Shown here: positions 9,793 through 17,437 of the stretch, one piece after another | Layout: every line of letters starts with the position of its first letter | Position numbering within the stretch: position 1 is the first letter of the stretch | DNA from: Citromicrobium bathyomarinum | GTDB lineage: Bacteria; Pseudomonadota; Alphaproteobacteria; Sphingomonadales; Sphingomonadaceae | Assembly: GCA_001306305.2 (NCBI GenBank) | Contig: CP155577.1 | Span: 310,001-374,000 of the forward strand | Length of the DNA: 64,000 nucleotides | Reading direction: 5' to 3' | The notes under the pieces: model-generated | The model's database searches: none | Told to the model about the DNA's origin: nothing | What the model saw: the letters and a program-made list of their open reading frames with translations, nothing else | Position numbers and translations under genes: made by a program

Positions 9793-9841
9793 CCGGTTTC
9801 GCCTGGAAACGCATGCCTGCGCGAAGGTGCGAGGCTCGCTT

Positions 9842-10522
9842 TCATTGGGAGGAGACCGTCGAAGCAGGCGCGAATAGATCGTGCGCGGGCTGTTCCGGAC
9901 GCGCGAAGGGGTTCGCTGCGGGACCGGGCATAGCCACCTCGTCCAACTCTTCTCGCCCAGCGCGGGGCGCCTGCAAGACGCCAGCCGGAGCATTCCCGGC
10001 TTGTAAAGGCACCGCCGCAAACATGCGCTCGGACTGCAACAGCGGCGCAATCCGGGCGACATAGAGGCGTGTTTCGAGTGGCAGCGAACGCCGTCCGGCA
10101 AGCCAGTCTTCGTAGCGTCCCGGACCCGCATTGTATGCAGCGAGGAAGCCTTGCGCGCCGTAGCGATCGTACATTTCGCGCAGGTAAGACGTGCCGGCCA
10201 GAATGTTGTCGCGCGGGTCGAACGGGTCTTGCCCGAGGGAGAACCGGGCGCGCTGCCGCGACCAGGTTCCGGGCATGAGCTGCATGAGACCCATCGCTCC
10301 TGCTCTGGAAACCGCCCGCACCCGGCCCGCACTTTCGGCGCGGATCACCGCGTAGATCCAGTGCTCGGGAATGCCGAATTGCTGCGATGCTTCGCTGACA
10401 TGCGTCGCAATCTCGACGCGCGGGGAAGGTCGGACAAACTGCTCCGATTGTGCAAAAGCCTGCCCGGGACTCGCCGCCAGCATGGCGGCCAGGATCCCCG
10501 GCAGAAGATGCGGGCGGAGCAC
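9842..10522 (-). CDS. Lytic transglycosylase, VirB1/TrbN-like
   Basis: Peptidoglycan lytic transglycosylase that opens the wall for the mating channel. The 226-residue protein has a signal peptide ending near QAFAQS. The SLT domain carries the catalytic glutamate in IRAESAGR, then GAMGLMQLMPGTW and LAAYNAGPGRYE. A low-complexity tail follows. The start is GTG at 10522. It lies 4 bp downstream of the DUF736 gene in the run traF-DUF736-SLT-relaxase, the usual order in this family of elements. Confidence 0.92.
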   Translation of the reverse strand: MLRPHLLPGILAAMLAASPGQAFAQSEQFVRPSPRVEIATHVSEASQQFGIPEHWIYAVIRAESAGRVRAVSRAGAMGLMQLMPGTWSRQRARFSLGQDPFDPRDNILAGTSYLREMYDRYGAQGFLAAYNAGPGRYEDWLAGRRSLPLETRLYVARIAPLLQSERMFAAVPLQAGNAPAGVLQAPRAGREELDEVAMPGPAANPFARPEQPAHDLFAPASTVSSQ

Positions 10523-10526
10523 GGAA

Positions 10527-10859
10527 TCAGTCCTTTGCCGGGCGGCGCGCGCCGCGCGACCATATCAGGACATGGCTCTGGTCGTCAGAACTGAACAGAT
10601 TGGCGCGCAGGGGCCGCGGCAATACCGGATCGTCGATGACGAGCGTGACGAAATCGCCTGCCTTGTCGCCGACATGTTTCCAGCCTGCACCCACCTCGTA
10701 GGTTTCCTCGCCTTCGCCTGCCATGATGCGATAGTCCGGGGCGTTCTCGGTGTCGCCGGGGTCGGCGGCCACCAGGGTCAGCGGTGCGTCGATGGTCAGG
10801 GTTTGCAGCCGCCCTTCAAAGCCGTCGGGTGTGGCTGCAAAAGTGCCGATACAGGTCAT
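10527..10859 (-). CDS. DUF736 family protein
   Basis: Conserved conjugative-element protein of 110 residues; the molecular role of DUF736 is not established. The family start MTCIGTFAATPDGFEG is followed by the conserved WKHVGDKAGDFV segment and a C-terminal VLIWSRGARRP. The ATG at 10859 overlaps the traF stop codon (ATGA), showing translational coupling. It is nearly always found between traF and the transfer genes in such elements. Confidence 0.92.
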   Translation of the reverse strand: MTCIGTFAATPDGFEGRLQTLTIDAPLTLVAADPGDTENAPDYRIMAGEGEETYEVGAGWKHVGDKAGDFVTLVIDDPVLPRPLRANLFSSDDQSHVLIWSRGARRPAKD

Positions 10860-11437
10860 TGTGCGTCTCCATCATTTACGTTGGGAATGGGAAAGTCGGC
10901 GGGCGAGGCGAGCAGGACATAGTCCCCGTCGCCCGCTTCGTTGGTCCAGACGGGCCGCGCGCGCCCGATGACATCGGCGCGTGCGACCGGGCCGAAATAA
11001 CGCCCGTCAAAGCTGCCGGGGGCGCGCCTGTTCATCACGAACAGTTCATCCGCAGCGATAGTCCGGCATCCTTTCCAGACGGGCAGTTCGCGTCCAAGGC
11101 TGTCGCGCCGACGCGCCGAGCCCGCAGGTGTCCCATTGATCTCGATGAGCAGGTCGCGCCGGCAGACCGTATCCCCGCCAAGCGCCGCAACCTCCTTGAT
11201 GAGCGGAACGCCCGCAGGAAGATAGCCGCGCGAGGCGAGGTATTTCTGCAGCCTGAAAGCAGGATCGATCGCGACGCGGTCGCCCCTCTGGAGACCGGTC
11301 TTTCCGCCGATTGAGTACAGTCCAACCGGCACGCTGGCCGTCACGTTCCAGACCAAAAGTCGCGAGAACGGGATTGCGATGCTGGCCAGTGTCGCTGCCG
11401 CGACCATGCCTGCCAGAAAGGCGGTGCGCCGCCTCAT
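10856..11437 (-). CDS. traF: Conjugative signal peptidase TraF (S26)
   Basis: S26 serine protease that matures and cyclises conjugative pilin. The 193-residue protein has one N-terminal membrane segment (about 7-27). The catalytic serine is in NVTASVPVGLYSI and the lysine in PLIKEVAALGGDTV, both in family order, with a final NRRAPGSFDGRYFGPV segment. The ATG at 11437 overlaps the end of the DUF2840 gene. A longer open frame upstream is out-of-frame DUF2840 sequence and is not used. Confidence 0.92.
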   Translation of the reverse strand: MRRRTAFLAGMVAAATLASIAIPFSRLLVWNVTASVPVGLYSIGGKTGLQRGDRVAIDPAFRLQKYLASRGYLPAGVPLIKEVAALGGDTVCRRDLLIEINGTPAGSARRRDSLGRELPVWKGCRTIAADELFVMNRRAPGSFDGRYFGPVARADVIGRARPVWTNEAGDGDYVLLASPADFPIPNVNDGDAQ

Positions 11438-12102
11438 GATTGCAGCTTTCGCCGCCGCAGCCAGTCGCGATGGCGCGCAGGGGAATAGAAACGTACTTGC
11501 ATGCCCCCTGCCAGCCTGTTGTGGACATGATGCCAGTGGTCGGGAGCTACATCGCAGGGATCGATGCCAACGTCCTCGATCGCATCGATCAGCGCAAAGA
11601 CCTGGCGAACCTTTGGCCAGCTTCGCACCGAGAGCAGGATTTGCGCGCCAGGATCGACCTGCGGCAGAGTGGTGAACGGCTCGCCGAAACCGGCGGCTTG
11701 GGCGATCGTGAGTGTGGAGCCAACGGTCCCGTAGTCGTTCGAAGCCCACCGAACCAAGGCAAAGACCTGTCCCGGAGCATAGCTTTCGATACGCGTCCGG
11801 CGATCGAGGATGCGCTCTGCAACGGGCTTGCCGAACCGAAGCCAGTCTTCCTGCACGCCGCCGCGCCACACCAGCGTGACATGCGTAAGTGGCGGATCAC
11901 CGGAACCTGCCTCGACCGGTTCCGGAGGCGGAAGCGAAGCGCGCGCTGCGCTTTTGCACAGGCGTGGCTGTGTTAGCAGGAATCTGAAAGATTCCTTGTT
12001 AGCATTGTTAAGGGCTTCGCAGGCGCCGCGTTTTCGGCGAGTCGCGCAGGCTCCCGGTTCCCGATAGTCCGGGAATAGGGTTCCCGATCGTCCGAACGTC
12101 AT
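11434..12102 (-). CDS. DUF2840 domain protein
   Basis: Element backbone protein of unknown function. The conserved DUF2840 core covers the last 150 residues, from LTHVTLVWRGG through LRFGKPVAERILDRR and RWASNDYGTVGS to VRFYSPARHRDWLRRR. The 5' end is unclear: no ATG, GTG or TTG lies close to the core, and the nearest in-frame ATG (12102) places about 70 residues of unlikely sequence across the iteron-like repeats. The true start may be a rare codon, or the N-terminus may have been lost. The gene overlaps traF by 4 bp. Confidence 0.75.
   Translation of the reverse strand: MTFGRSGTLFPDYREPGACATRRKRGACEALNNANKESFRFLLTQPRLCKSAARASLPPPEPVEAGSGDPPLTHVTLVWRGGVQEDWLRFGKPVAERILDRRTRIESYAPGQVFALVRWASNDYGTVGSTLTIAQAAGFGEPFTTLPQVDPGAQILLSVRSWPKVRQVFALIDAIEDVGIDPCDVAPDHWHHVHNRLAGGMQVRFYSPARHRDWLRRRKLQS
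11978..11996. repeat. Inverted repeat next to iteron array
   Basis: AGGAATCT (11978-11985) and AGATTCCT (11989-11996) form a perfect 8-bp inverted repeat with a GAA loop. It is flanked by direct copies of TGTTAGCA (11971-11978, 11997-12004) and a related TGTTAAG (12006-12012). It is AT-rich for this region and adjoins the repeats at 12056-12120, as expected for a replication origin. Confidence 0.5.
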
Positions 12103-12120
12103 GGTTCCCGATAGTCCGAA
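12056..12120. repeat. Three iteron-like repeats beside repA (candidate oriV)
   Basis: Three direct copies of GGTTCCCGATAGTCCGAA occur at 12056-12073, 12079-12096 and 12103-12120. Each has at most two changes and spacing is 23-24 bp. They abut the 3' end of repA (stop at 12123). A repeat about two helical turns apart beside an initiator gene is the signature of iterons bound by RepA. They overlap the doubtful 5' end of the DUF2840 frame. Confidence 0.7.
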
Positions 12121-12122
12121 CA

Positions 12123-13004
12123 TCACGCACCCTTTTCCACAGGGGGCAGCCCGATACGGCGCCGCGCGGACGCGAAGGGATCGACAGGCGCTGCAACGAA
12201 CAGGAGCCGCTCGCGGCCGAACTGGTGCTCAAGAGCGAGATTGTAGCCGGGGAGCGACTGGCGGCGAACGATGGCCCGCACTTCGAAAGCGAAACGCTTC
12301 AATGGCGAGAGCGCGCCGGACTTCAAATGCAGGTGCGAAATGTCGAAACTCCACCCGCCCTTCTGCTTCCCGCCATGCTTGCGTACGATGCGATAGAGCC
12401 AGCGCTCAAGACCGCCGGTAAGCGCGAAATAGGCCGGGTCGATGGTCAGGACGAGCGCACGATCGAGCACGCCCTCGTAGAGCCAGTCCGGCACGATCAT
12501 TTCGATGCCGAGCGCGCGCCCGTTGTCGTCGAGCCGTTCGCGCCATTCGTTGATCCAGGAAAATCGTCGGCGGCGTCGCGCCCCGGCCTGCCGGATGGAG
12601 GTGGCAATGCTGGTCGACTGCAAGCGGTCGAGCGCCGCCTTCAGGCGCTCGTAGCCAGCCTTTCCGGTTCCGCGCCGGGTGAAGGTAAGGATTTCATGGG
12701 GCGTCGCCGCGATAAGGCGCGAGGTGGCTTTGCCGGCATCGCGCGCCTCGACGATCTGGCTCGCTACCCAGATCAGTACATCGGCGTCCCAGATGGTGGC
12801 CATGCCATGTTCGGCGGTCGCTTCGACCAGAATGGCGACCTCGCCCATACGAAAGTCGATCGGCTGCACCCGCTTCGTCTTGGCGAGGCTGAAGAAAGGC
12901 CAGGCCATCAGATCCTGCGCATCGCGCGCGGCGATGTCGCTGCCCGCGCCGACGAACAGGTCGAGCTGTCCGGCCCCGCCGTCCGATGTCTTCAAGGAGC
13001 GCAT
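12123..13004 (-). CDS. repA: Replication initiator protein RepA
   Basis: Plasmid-type replication initiator of the RPA family, expected to bind the repeats at its 3' side. The 293-residue protein includes MAWPFFSLAKTKRVQPIDF, then IWDADVLIWVASQI, TGKAGYERLKAALDRLQST and the winged-helix region ERWLYRIVRKHGGKQKGGW, all usual for the family. The ATG at 13004 lies 9 bp after the AlpA-like regulator. A parA gene that often accompanies repA in related elements is not seen here. Confidence 0.9.
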   Translation of the reverse strand: MRSLKTSDGGAGQLDLFVGAGSDIAARDAQDLMAWPFFSLAKTKRVQPIDFRMGEVAILVEATAEHGMATIWDADVLIWVASQIVEARDAGKATSRLIAATPHEILTFTRRGTGKAGYERLKAALDRLQSTSIATSIRQAGARRRRRFSWINEWRERLDDNGRALGIEMIVPDWLYEGVLDRALVLTIDPAYFALTGGLERWLYRIVRKHGGKQKGGWSFDISHLHLKSGALSPLKRFAFEVRAIVRRQSLPGYNLALEHQFGRERLLFVAAPVDPFASARRRIGLPPVEKGA

Positions 13005-13013
13005 GGTACCGCT

Positions 13014-13286
13014 TCAGCGCCGGACCGGACCGGTGTAGCCGTCGATCCGCTTGGCAGGATGAACGACGCCCTTGCCCGGATCGCTGGTGGAACGGCGCAA
13101 GCCCTGCTCGGCCCAGGCGTCGAGATCTTCGGGCCGGTAAACGATGCGGCCGCCGAGCTTGTGGTAGACCGGCCCTGTTCCATAGCATCGGTGCTTTTCG
13201 AGCGTGCGCGGCGAAAGCCCCAGATGCACCGCGGCATCCGGGGTGCGCAGGTAGCGGGGACGGACCGGATCGGGAACGGCGGGCAT
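13014..13286 (-). CDS. Helix-turn-helix (AlpA/MerR-type) regulator
   Basis: Small DNA-binding protein (90 residues) with an excisionase/AlpA fold: RYLRTPDAAVHLGLSPRTLEKHR is the helix-turn-helix, and GGRIVYRPEDLDAWAEQGL is the wing typical of this family. A GGAG lies about 10 nt upstream of the ATG at 13286. It is immediately upstream of repA on the same strand and probably co-transcribed. A role in control of repA or element excision is inferred only from position. Confidence 0.88.
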   Translation of the reverse strand: MPAVPDPVRPRYLRTPDAAVHLGLSPRTLEKHRCYGTGPVYHKLGGRIVYRPEDLDAWAEQGLRRSTSDPGKGVVHPAKRIDGYTGPVRR

Positions 13287-13858
13287 GGGGTTAGCTCCAG
13301 GAGGCTTGGGTGGCTGCGGCTAACTGCCGCTGATTGCGGAGGGTGATGGCGCATGCCCTGGCAATGGGGGGAGCGACACGATGCCGCGTTCGGATTTGTC
13401 GCCCCTACCGATCTGAGCTCGGCAGGATCGAGGAGGGGCGGCATCCGCGCAGAACCCGACGCTATCGCGCTGCCCGGCAGGCTTTCGGCTGCAATGCCGA
13501 AGGCTCAGAGCAATGAACCGCACCTGCGAGAGAGGCAGTGGCCAAGGGCCTGTGGGAAGCAAGGCAAGCGGGACCTGTCGCGGCCGTAGCTTCCCGCTCG
13601 CCCGACCCGCTGCCGGTTCGCAAGTGCATGCGGGGCCCCAAAAACACGTAATGCCGCACCCTCAGGAGCGTATCGCCAGATGCGCGGGACAGAGTGCGTC
13701 CCCAGCCCCGCTCCATTTATCCCGATCGCCAGTTGGCCAAGCCGATGTTTGGAGAACCGCCGATTGCTGCTGGATCGAAACTTGAACCTGTAGCTCAGCC
13801 CATAAGAGACACGAAAAAAGGGCAGGAACCGCTGCCGGTCCCTGCCCTGCAGAATGCC
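13287..13858. other. Non-coding region upstream of the repA operon
   Basis: About 570 bp with no convincing gene on either strand; the short open frames here lack start signals and family similarity. It holds the terminator at 13814-13848 and must contain the promoter of the AlpA-like/repA operon. In related elements other small genes sit here, so a deletion is possible. Confidence 0.5.
13814..13848 (-). terminator. Rho-independent terminator after the 73-residue protein gene
   Basis: On the minus strand a stem of 8 bp, one G-U pair and 4 bp (arms 13819-13831 and 13836-13848, loop 13832-13835) is followed by a run of six T (13819 to 13814). The single plus-strand A-C mismatch (13827/13840) becomes a G-U pair only in the minus transcript, fixing the direction. 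It ends the gene at 13859-14080. Confidence 0.85.
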
Positions 13859-14080
13859 TCAGAATTCGTCGAGCATTCCGCCATGGACGGTATGAACGAC
13901 CCGGATCGCAAGATGCGGGGGCAGCGCATTGTAGTCGCCTTCGTCGACCGCGCGATATCCGAGTTCGTCATCCTCGATAACATGCTGGTCGAAGAAGCTG
14001 TGCAAGGCCCGTTGCTCAGCTGTTTCCAGAGCCTCGAAATAATTGCGCGAAGGCAGTGTGCATTTCGTGAAATAGGTCAT
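13859..14080 (-). CDS. Small hypothetical protein (73 residues)
   Basis: Not recognised as a named family. It is acidic and histidine-containing, starting MTYFTKC, with DDELGYRAVDEGDYNALPPH in the middle and ending GGMLDEF. No membrane segment or signal peptide. It is a convincing gene: AGGAGG (14087-14092) lies 6 nt before the ATG, a clean terminator follows, and it has its own 350-bp structured leader. Its placement next to ssb among the stand-alone genes suggests a role in element establishment, which is inference only. Confidence 0.75.
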   Translation of the reverse strand: MTYFTKCTLPSRNYFEALETAEQRALHSFFDQHVIEDDELGYRAVDEGDYNALPPHLAIRVVHTVHGGMLDEF

Positions 14081-14195
14081 GATAATCCTCCTGAAATCTG
14101 TCGCGAGACGACAGGAGGTTGGCCGATGGGCCCGGGCAGACCGGGTCACAGGATCGCCTGACAGGGCGACCGCGAAGCGGCGCAGGGGGAAACGG

Positions 14196-14234
14196 TTTTG
14201 TCCGGTGCCGGATGCAATCCGGCGGCGGACAAAA
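14196..14234. other. Large near-perfect hairpin in leader
   Basis: TTTTGTCCG (14196-14204) pairs with CGGACAAAA (14226-14234). Inside it, CCGGAT (14208-14213) pairs with ATCCGG (14217-14222) around a GCA loop, with 3-nt internal loops on each side. It lies in the 400-bp non-coding stretch 14081-14480, about 115 bp upstream of the 73-residue protein gene. It has no T-run and is far from any stop codon, so it is not a simple terminator. A structured single-strand promoter or priming site is one possibility. Confidence 0.6.
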
Positions 14235-14428
14235 TGGTGGGGCCCCTGCCGTCCTTGATGCGGGCGGCGCGGGACCATCATGCTGGAAATGCGGTAAGCC
14301 AGGCCAATCCAGTCCACCTCAAACGACCGTTTCAGATGATCGCTGCCATAATGGGTCGGGCCCTCCGGGCAGCGCCTGGCTATTCCCCGGAGAAAAGACC
14401 GAGCGAAAGGAAGGGTGAACAGCGAAAG

Positions 14429-14454
14429 AGGCCCTGCCGTTTCCGGCAGAGCCT
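14429..14454 (-). terminator. Terminator-like stem after ssb
   Basis: On the minus strand AGGC-U-CTGCCG pairs with CGGCAG-G-GCCT around a 4-nt loop (14440-14443), followed by CTCTTTC. The one plus-strand mismatch (C14433/A14450) is a U-G pair in minus RNA. It lies 27 bp after the ssb stop. The T-run is weak. Confidence 0.65.
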
Positions 14455-14480
14455 CCTTTGGCTGGTTCGATGGCGCCGGA

Positions 14481-14867
14481 TCAGTCGATCGGAGGGGCGT
14501 CCTGGTTGTCGCCGCCATTGGCCCGCGAGAGGAAATCGACCTTGTCGGCAAGGATCTCCGAGCCATACCGCGTCACACCGTCCTGGTCTTCCCACTGCGT
14601 GTAGTGGATGCGGCCCTGGACCGAGACCAGCTGGCCTTTCGAGCAGTACTGACCGACGGTCTTGGCGAGGCCGTTGAAGCAGGTCACACGGTGGAATTCG
14701 CTGTCCTTGGCGGTGTAGCCGTTCTCGTCCTTGTAGGTCTTGCCGTCCTTGTCGCGTGCAGGACGATCGGTGACGACGGTGATCCCGGTGACGCTGGTGC
14801 CGCCCTTGGTCTCGCGGGTGTCGGGATCGCGGGCGATGCGGCCGGTGAGGATTGCGATATTGGTCAT
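14481..14867 (-). CDS. ssb: Single-stranded DNA-binding protein
   Basis: Element-encoded SSB (128 residues) that would coat the transferred strand on entry. The OB-fold is complete: MTNIAILTGRIARDPDTRETKGG, then EFHRVTCFNGLAKTVGQYCSKG and LVSVQGRIHYTQWEDQDG. The acidic C-terminal tail ends DAPPID, close to the usual DDxPF-like tip but lacking the final phenylalanine. It is shorter than chromosomal SSB (about 160-180) because the linker is short. It stands alone between its own leader and terminator. Confidence 0.93.
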   Translation of the reverse strand: MTNIAILTGRIARDPDTRETKGGTSVTGITVVTDRPARDKDGKTYKDENGYTAKDSEFHRVTCFNGLAKTVGQYCSKGQLVSVQGRIHYTQWEDQDGVTRYGSEILADKVDFLSRANGGDNQDAPPID

Positions 14868-15135
14868 GATGAAATTCCTTCAGTTCCTCAAACCGGAGAC
14901 CATCTCCGGCTTGCGAACATCCAGAAGAAGCAGGGCATGGGAGGACTGCACCGCAGGCCTGAAGGGCCGAAGGGAAACCTGTTCATGACGAGTGGTGCGG
15001 GCAGGCGGCGAAGCCGCCAACACGGCCGGAAAGGAACGGGTTGCGGCTCCTCAGCTGACCTGGTTCAGGACTGTTCGCGAAGAAAGCCGGATGGGTATCG
15101 GGTGCGGGTCTGAAGGTGCCAGGACCCTGCTGCAA
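14868..15135 (-). promoter_or_regulatory. Long structured leader of ssb
   Basis: 268 bp without a gene. It contains GGCGGC-TTC-GCCGCC hairpin arms near 15008-15022 and CCGGAGA-CCA-TCTCCGG near 14895-14912. A stretch at about 14968-15046 shares GCAACC, GGCC-GTGTTG, TGCCCGC and AGGTTTCCC in the same order with the leader of the DUF2493 gene at 59170-59228. Shared structure between distant units suggests a common regulatory element. Confidence 0.5.
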
Positions 15136-15405
15136 TCAGCTTACCTCATTGCCTTCCGATGCCGCCAGGAGATCCATGAAGTTGCGGGCTGCTTCCCGGT
15201 CTTCCTCGTTCTCGAAGGCCACGTCGAGGTCGGGGGCAGACCCGAGCAGGTAGAGCATGGCCCACAGGGCAAAGCGTTTTCCCCGGTCCTGCTCCAGACC
15301 GAGATCGACCTGGCATCGCTCGATCCCCGAGGCCAAGGTTTCTGCGCCAACCGCTCCAGGATCGGCAGTGCCAAAATAGCGCATGAGAAGCGTATCGAGG
15401 TCCAT
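15136..15405 (-). CDS. Hypothetical element protein (89 residues)
   Basis: Unrecognised acidic protein with no signal peptide: it starts MDLDTLLMRYFGTADPGAVG and has a middle helix (KRFALWAMLYLLGSAPDLDVAFE). It is rich in leucine and glutamate and likely all-helical and cytoplasmic. Codon usage fits its neighbours, and the ATG at 15405 has GAAAAGAG upstream. It lies 71 bp downstream of another unrecognised gene on the same strand and probably forms a unit with it. Function unknown. Confidence 0.7.
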   Translation of the reverse strand: MDLDTLLMRYFGTADPGAVGAETLASGIERCQVDLGLEQDRGKRFALWAMLYLLGSAPDLDVAFENEEDREAARNFMDLLAASEGNEVS

Positions 15406-15476
15406 CGCACTCTTTTCGGATCATCGGTCGGGCCGCGGCGAGGAAGGCCAGCATTCGTGGCCCGGTCATGCGTCGC

Positions 15477-15830
15477 TCAATCAGCGGTGGGTTGCTCGCG
15501 AAGCCGCCGGGCGCGCTCGACGAAGTGCTCCATCTGGGTGGCGGCATGCAGGGTAAGCGGATGCGGCTTCGCATCGGCACGCGGGGATATGAATTCCGCG
15601 ATTTCTTCGATTGCTGCAAGCTGATCGGCGCTGGCCTTCGACAGAAGGCCGAGCACCATGTTCTCAAGGGCGATCACCCTGATGCGCAATTGGATGATCT
15701 CGGCATCGGAAAGTGGCGGAATATCCCATTTCTCGCAATCGGCAGCGAGCGCTTCCTGCGGCCCGCAGGGCAATGCCCCGCCTTCGTCTTCCCAGCGCGA
15801 CAGCGCCCCGGCTTTTCCCGTTTCCGACAT
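15477..15830 (-). CDS. Hypothetical element protein (117 residues)
   Basis: Unrecognised. The N-terminus MSETGKAGALSRWEDEGGALPCG is followed by a predicted helical hairpin (LSDAEIIQLRIRVIALENMVLGLLSKAS) that could form a coiled coil, then a polar C-terminus. No membrane segment. AAAGGAA precedes the ATG at 15830. It is the last backbone gene before the metal cargo. The 280 bp upstream (15831-16113) carry a large inverted repeat and a gene-start remnant. Confidence 0.7.
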   Translation of the reverse strand: MSETGKAGALSRWEDEGGALPCGPQEALAADCEKWDIPPLSDAEIIQLRIRVIALENMVLGLLSKASADQLAAIEEIAEFISPRADAKPHPLTLHAATQMEHFVERARRLREQPTAD

Positions 15831-15936
15831 ATGCGGTTCCTTTCATAGCCAACGAGGCGATCGTCTGCACGCTGCTCACATAGCACAAAGCCCTACCGGG
15901 ATGCGCCTGGCACGGCGACAGCGAAGCCGGGCAAAC

Positions 15937-15972
15937 GGAACCCCGCGCGGGTTGGTCTTCACGCGGGGTTCC
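15937..15972. repeat. Perfect 11-bp inverted repeat in leader
   Basis: GGAACCCCGCG (15937-15947) and CGCGGGGTTCC (15962-15972) are separated by 14 nt. It lies 107 bp upstream of the gene ending at 15477, within non-coding DNA between the backbone and the cargo. No T-run follows on either strand, so a regulatory stem is more likely than a terminator. Confidence 0.6.
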
Positions 15973-16113
15973 TGAACGACCCCTTGGGGGCACCTGCGAC
16001 CCGCAGGGCTTCGGGGGGAGGCGGGGCCGTCCTTTCCTGATCTTGCGTTGTTCGTTGCGGTTTCCTGCCCAGGGTATCTCCTGAATAGCCGTGTCACCGG
16101 GGAACGCGCCCGA

Positions 16114-16521
16114 TCACATGCTGTCCATGTCGTGATCGGCCATCGAGGACATGTCATGGCCCGCATGGGGATCGGCGGGCGGGGTCGCCTCGCTCGCGGG
16201 TTGCGTGCGCGTTGCTGGCGCTGCGGGTGTGGCAGTTGCGCGTGATGCGGGCGGGACAGCGCGCCGTGACGCAGGCGTGGCGGCGCCAATTGTCGAAAGA
16301 GCGTCCTGACGTGCGGCCGCTGCCTCATTTTCGGAGGGAGAGGTTGCCGGGTCTGCAAGACCCGCCTCGGGTGCCGTGCCAGGCATCACCGCAGTTCCGC
16401 CCATAGGCGAAACCTCAGCAGCCGGTGTGCTCTCCTGCGCTTGGTCACAAGCGGCGAGAGCGAACGTCAATGGCGCGGTCGCGAGAAATGCTATCGCGGT
16501 GTTCGATTTCAGAATTCGCAT
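16114..16521 (-). CDS. His/Met-tailed lipoprotein
   Basis: Predicted periplasmic lipoprotein of 135 residues. The signal peptide ends in a lipobox (FALAAC, Cys25). The middle is low-complexity Ala/Pro/Thr, and the last 17 residues form a metal-binding tail (HAGHDMSSMADHDMDSM) rich in His, Met and Asp, like copper-handling proteins. No catalytic domain is visible. It lies 14 bp after the DUF2231 gene and so probably belongs to the unit driven from the promoter-like site at 17258-17282. A copper buffer role is inference. Confidence 0.72.
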   Translation of the reverse strand: MRILKSNTAIAFLATAPLTFALAACDQAQESTPAAEVSPMGGTAVMPGTAPEAGLADPATSPSENEAAAARQDALSTIGAATPASRRAVPPASRATATPAAPATRTQPASEATPPADPHAGHDMSSMADHDMDSM

Positions 16522-16535
16522 GTTATTCAACTCCT

Positions 16536-17207
16536 TCAGAGCCACGAAACGCCAAGATGGTCCGGTCCGTGCGCGAGCTCGCCGCCAAGGAACCCCTGGA
16601 TGAGAACGAGTGCCGCCATGGAGAAGATCGACGCGCGCAACCATGCGCGGCTCTGGCTCGGCCTGCTCGCGAGGTATGCCATCGCAATACCGAGAACCGC
16701 GATCAGCATACCGGTCCATCGATGGACTTGCATGACAGTATCGCCGCCGAACCACAGACCGGTGTGAATCCATCCGAACAGAACTGCGACGACTGCGCCG
16801 ATTGCTCCGCCGTAGACGAGTACGCGCACCGCACTTTCCAGGCCCGCTCCTTTCCGGCGCATCACGAACAATTCGGTGGCCGCAGCCATGAGAAACAAGG
16901 CGATCGGGAAATGGATCGTTGCCGGATGCAGCTTCTTCAGTACGGCCATGACGCCGGCTTCGCCCTCATTCGCATGGCCACCGGCCTCGTCATGACCTCC
17001 GCCCGCTTCATCGTGCGCGCCGGAGGACTCGCCAGCATCCGCAGTCTCGCCCATCTGCGCCATGGCCGCCTGGTCGTGCACATCGCCATTGGTGGCAGCA
17101 GGCGCGGCGCTCGCCTCTTCGCCGTGCTTTTCGTCGCCATGAGCCTGAACTGGTCCGACGAAGAGCAGGCTTGCGGCGAGCAGCGCCAGAAATGAGGGGG
17201 CTTTCAT
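16536..17207 (-). CDS. DUF2231-type membrane protein with His-rich N-terminus
   Basis: Inner-membrane protein of 223 residues. A signal peptide (to about VQAHG) leads into a His/Glu/Gly-rich periplasmic segment (several AHDEAGG repeats). About four membrane helices follow, starting at LHPATIHFPIALFLMAAATELFV, the DUF2231 hallmark with a conserved HPATIHFP. Function of the family is unknown; a heme- or copper-linked role has been suggested by histidines within helices. The ATG at 17207 is 50 nt downstream of a site matching the candidate ECF promoter, separate from the upstream copAB-PepSY unit. Confidence 0.8.
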   Translation of the reverse strand: MKAPSFLALLAASLLFVGPVQAHGDEKHGEEASAAPAATNGDVHDQAAMAQMGETADAGESSGAHDEAGGGHDEAGGHANEGEAGVMAVLKKLHPATIHFPIALFLMAAATELFVMRRKGAGLESAVRVLVYGGAIGAVVAVLFGWIHTGLWFGGDTVMQVHRWTGMLIAVLGIAMAYLASRPSQSRAWLRASIFSMAALVLIQGFLGGELAHGPDHLGVSWL

Positions 17208-17257
17208 GTCTCGTATGTCTTCCGACCCTGCAGTTAAAGTGCGACCTATGTGCCTGA

Positions 17258-17282
17258 TACGCACGGCAGCCGCGTGCCCCTC
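17258..17282 (-). promoter_or_regulatory. Candidate ECF promoter, site E (DUF2231 unit)
   Basis: On the minus strand GAGGG (17282-17278), 16 nt, then CGTA (17261-17258), followed by TC. The -10-like CGTA is 50 nt before the DUF2231 ATG. Same elements and same spacing as the sites before the anti-sigma gene, copA, the methyltransferase gene and the APC-permease gene. Confidence 0.65.
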
Positions 17283-17437
17283 ACATTAATTTGATGGTAT
17301 TGGCGCGACAGAAGAGCGTCTGCGGGATCAGGTCCGATGCCGGCACGATCGCGATCGTCGAACGCATTCGGCTCCTGGCCCGTTGGGCCTGGCGAACGGG
17401 GGTAAGGCGTTCGCCCACGCACATTAGCCCCATGGGC

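Noticed and set aside
11438-11869. Long N-terminal extension of TraF
   Set aside because: It is the DUF2840 gene read out of frame; TraF begins at 11437 with a normal membrane anchor.
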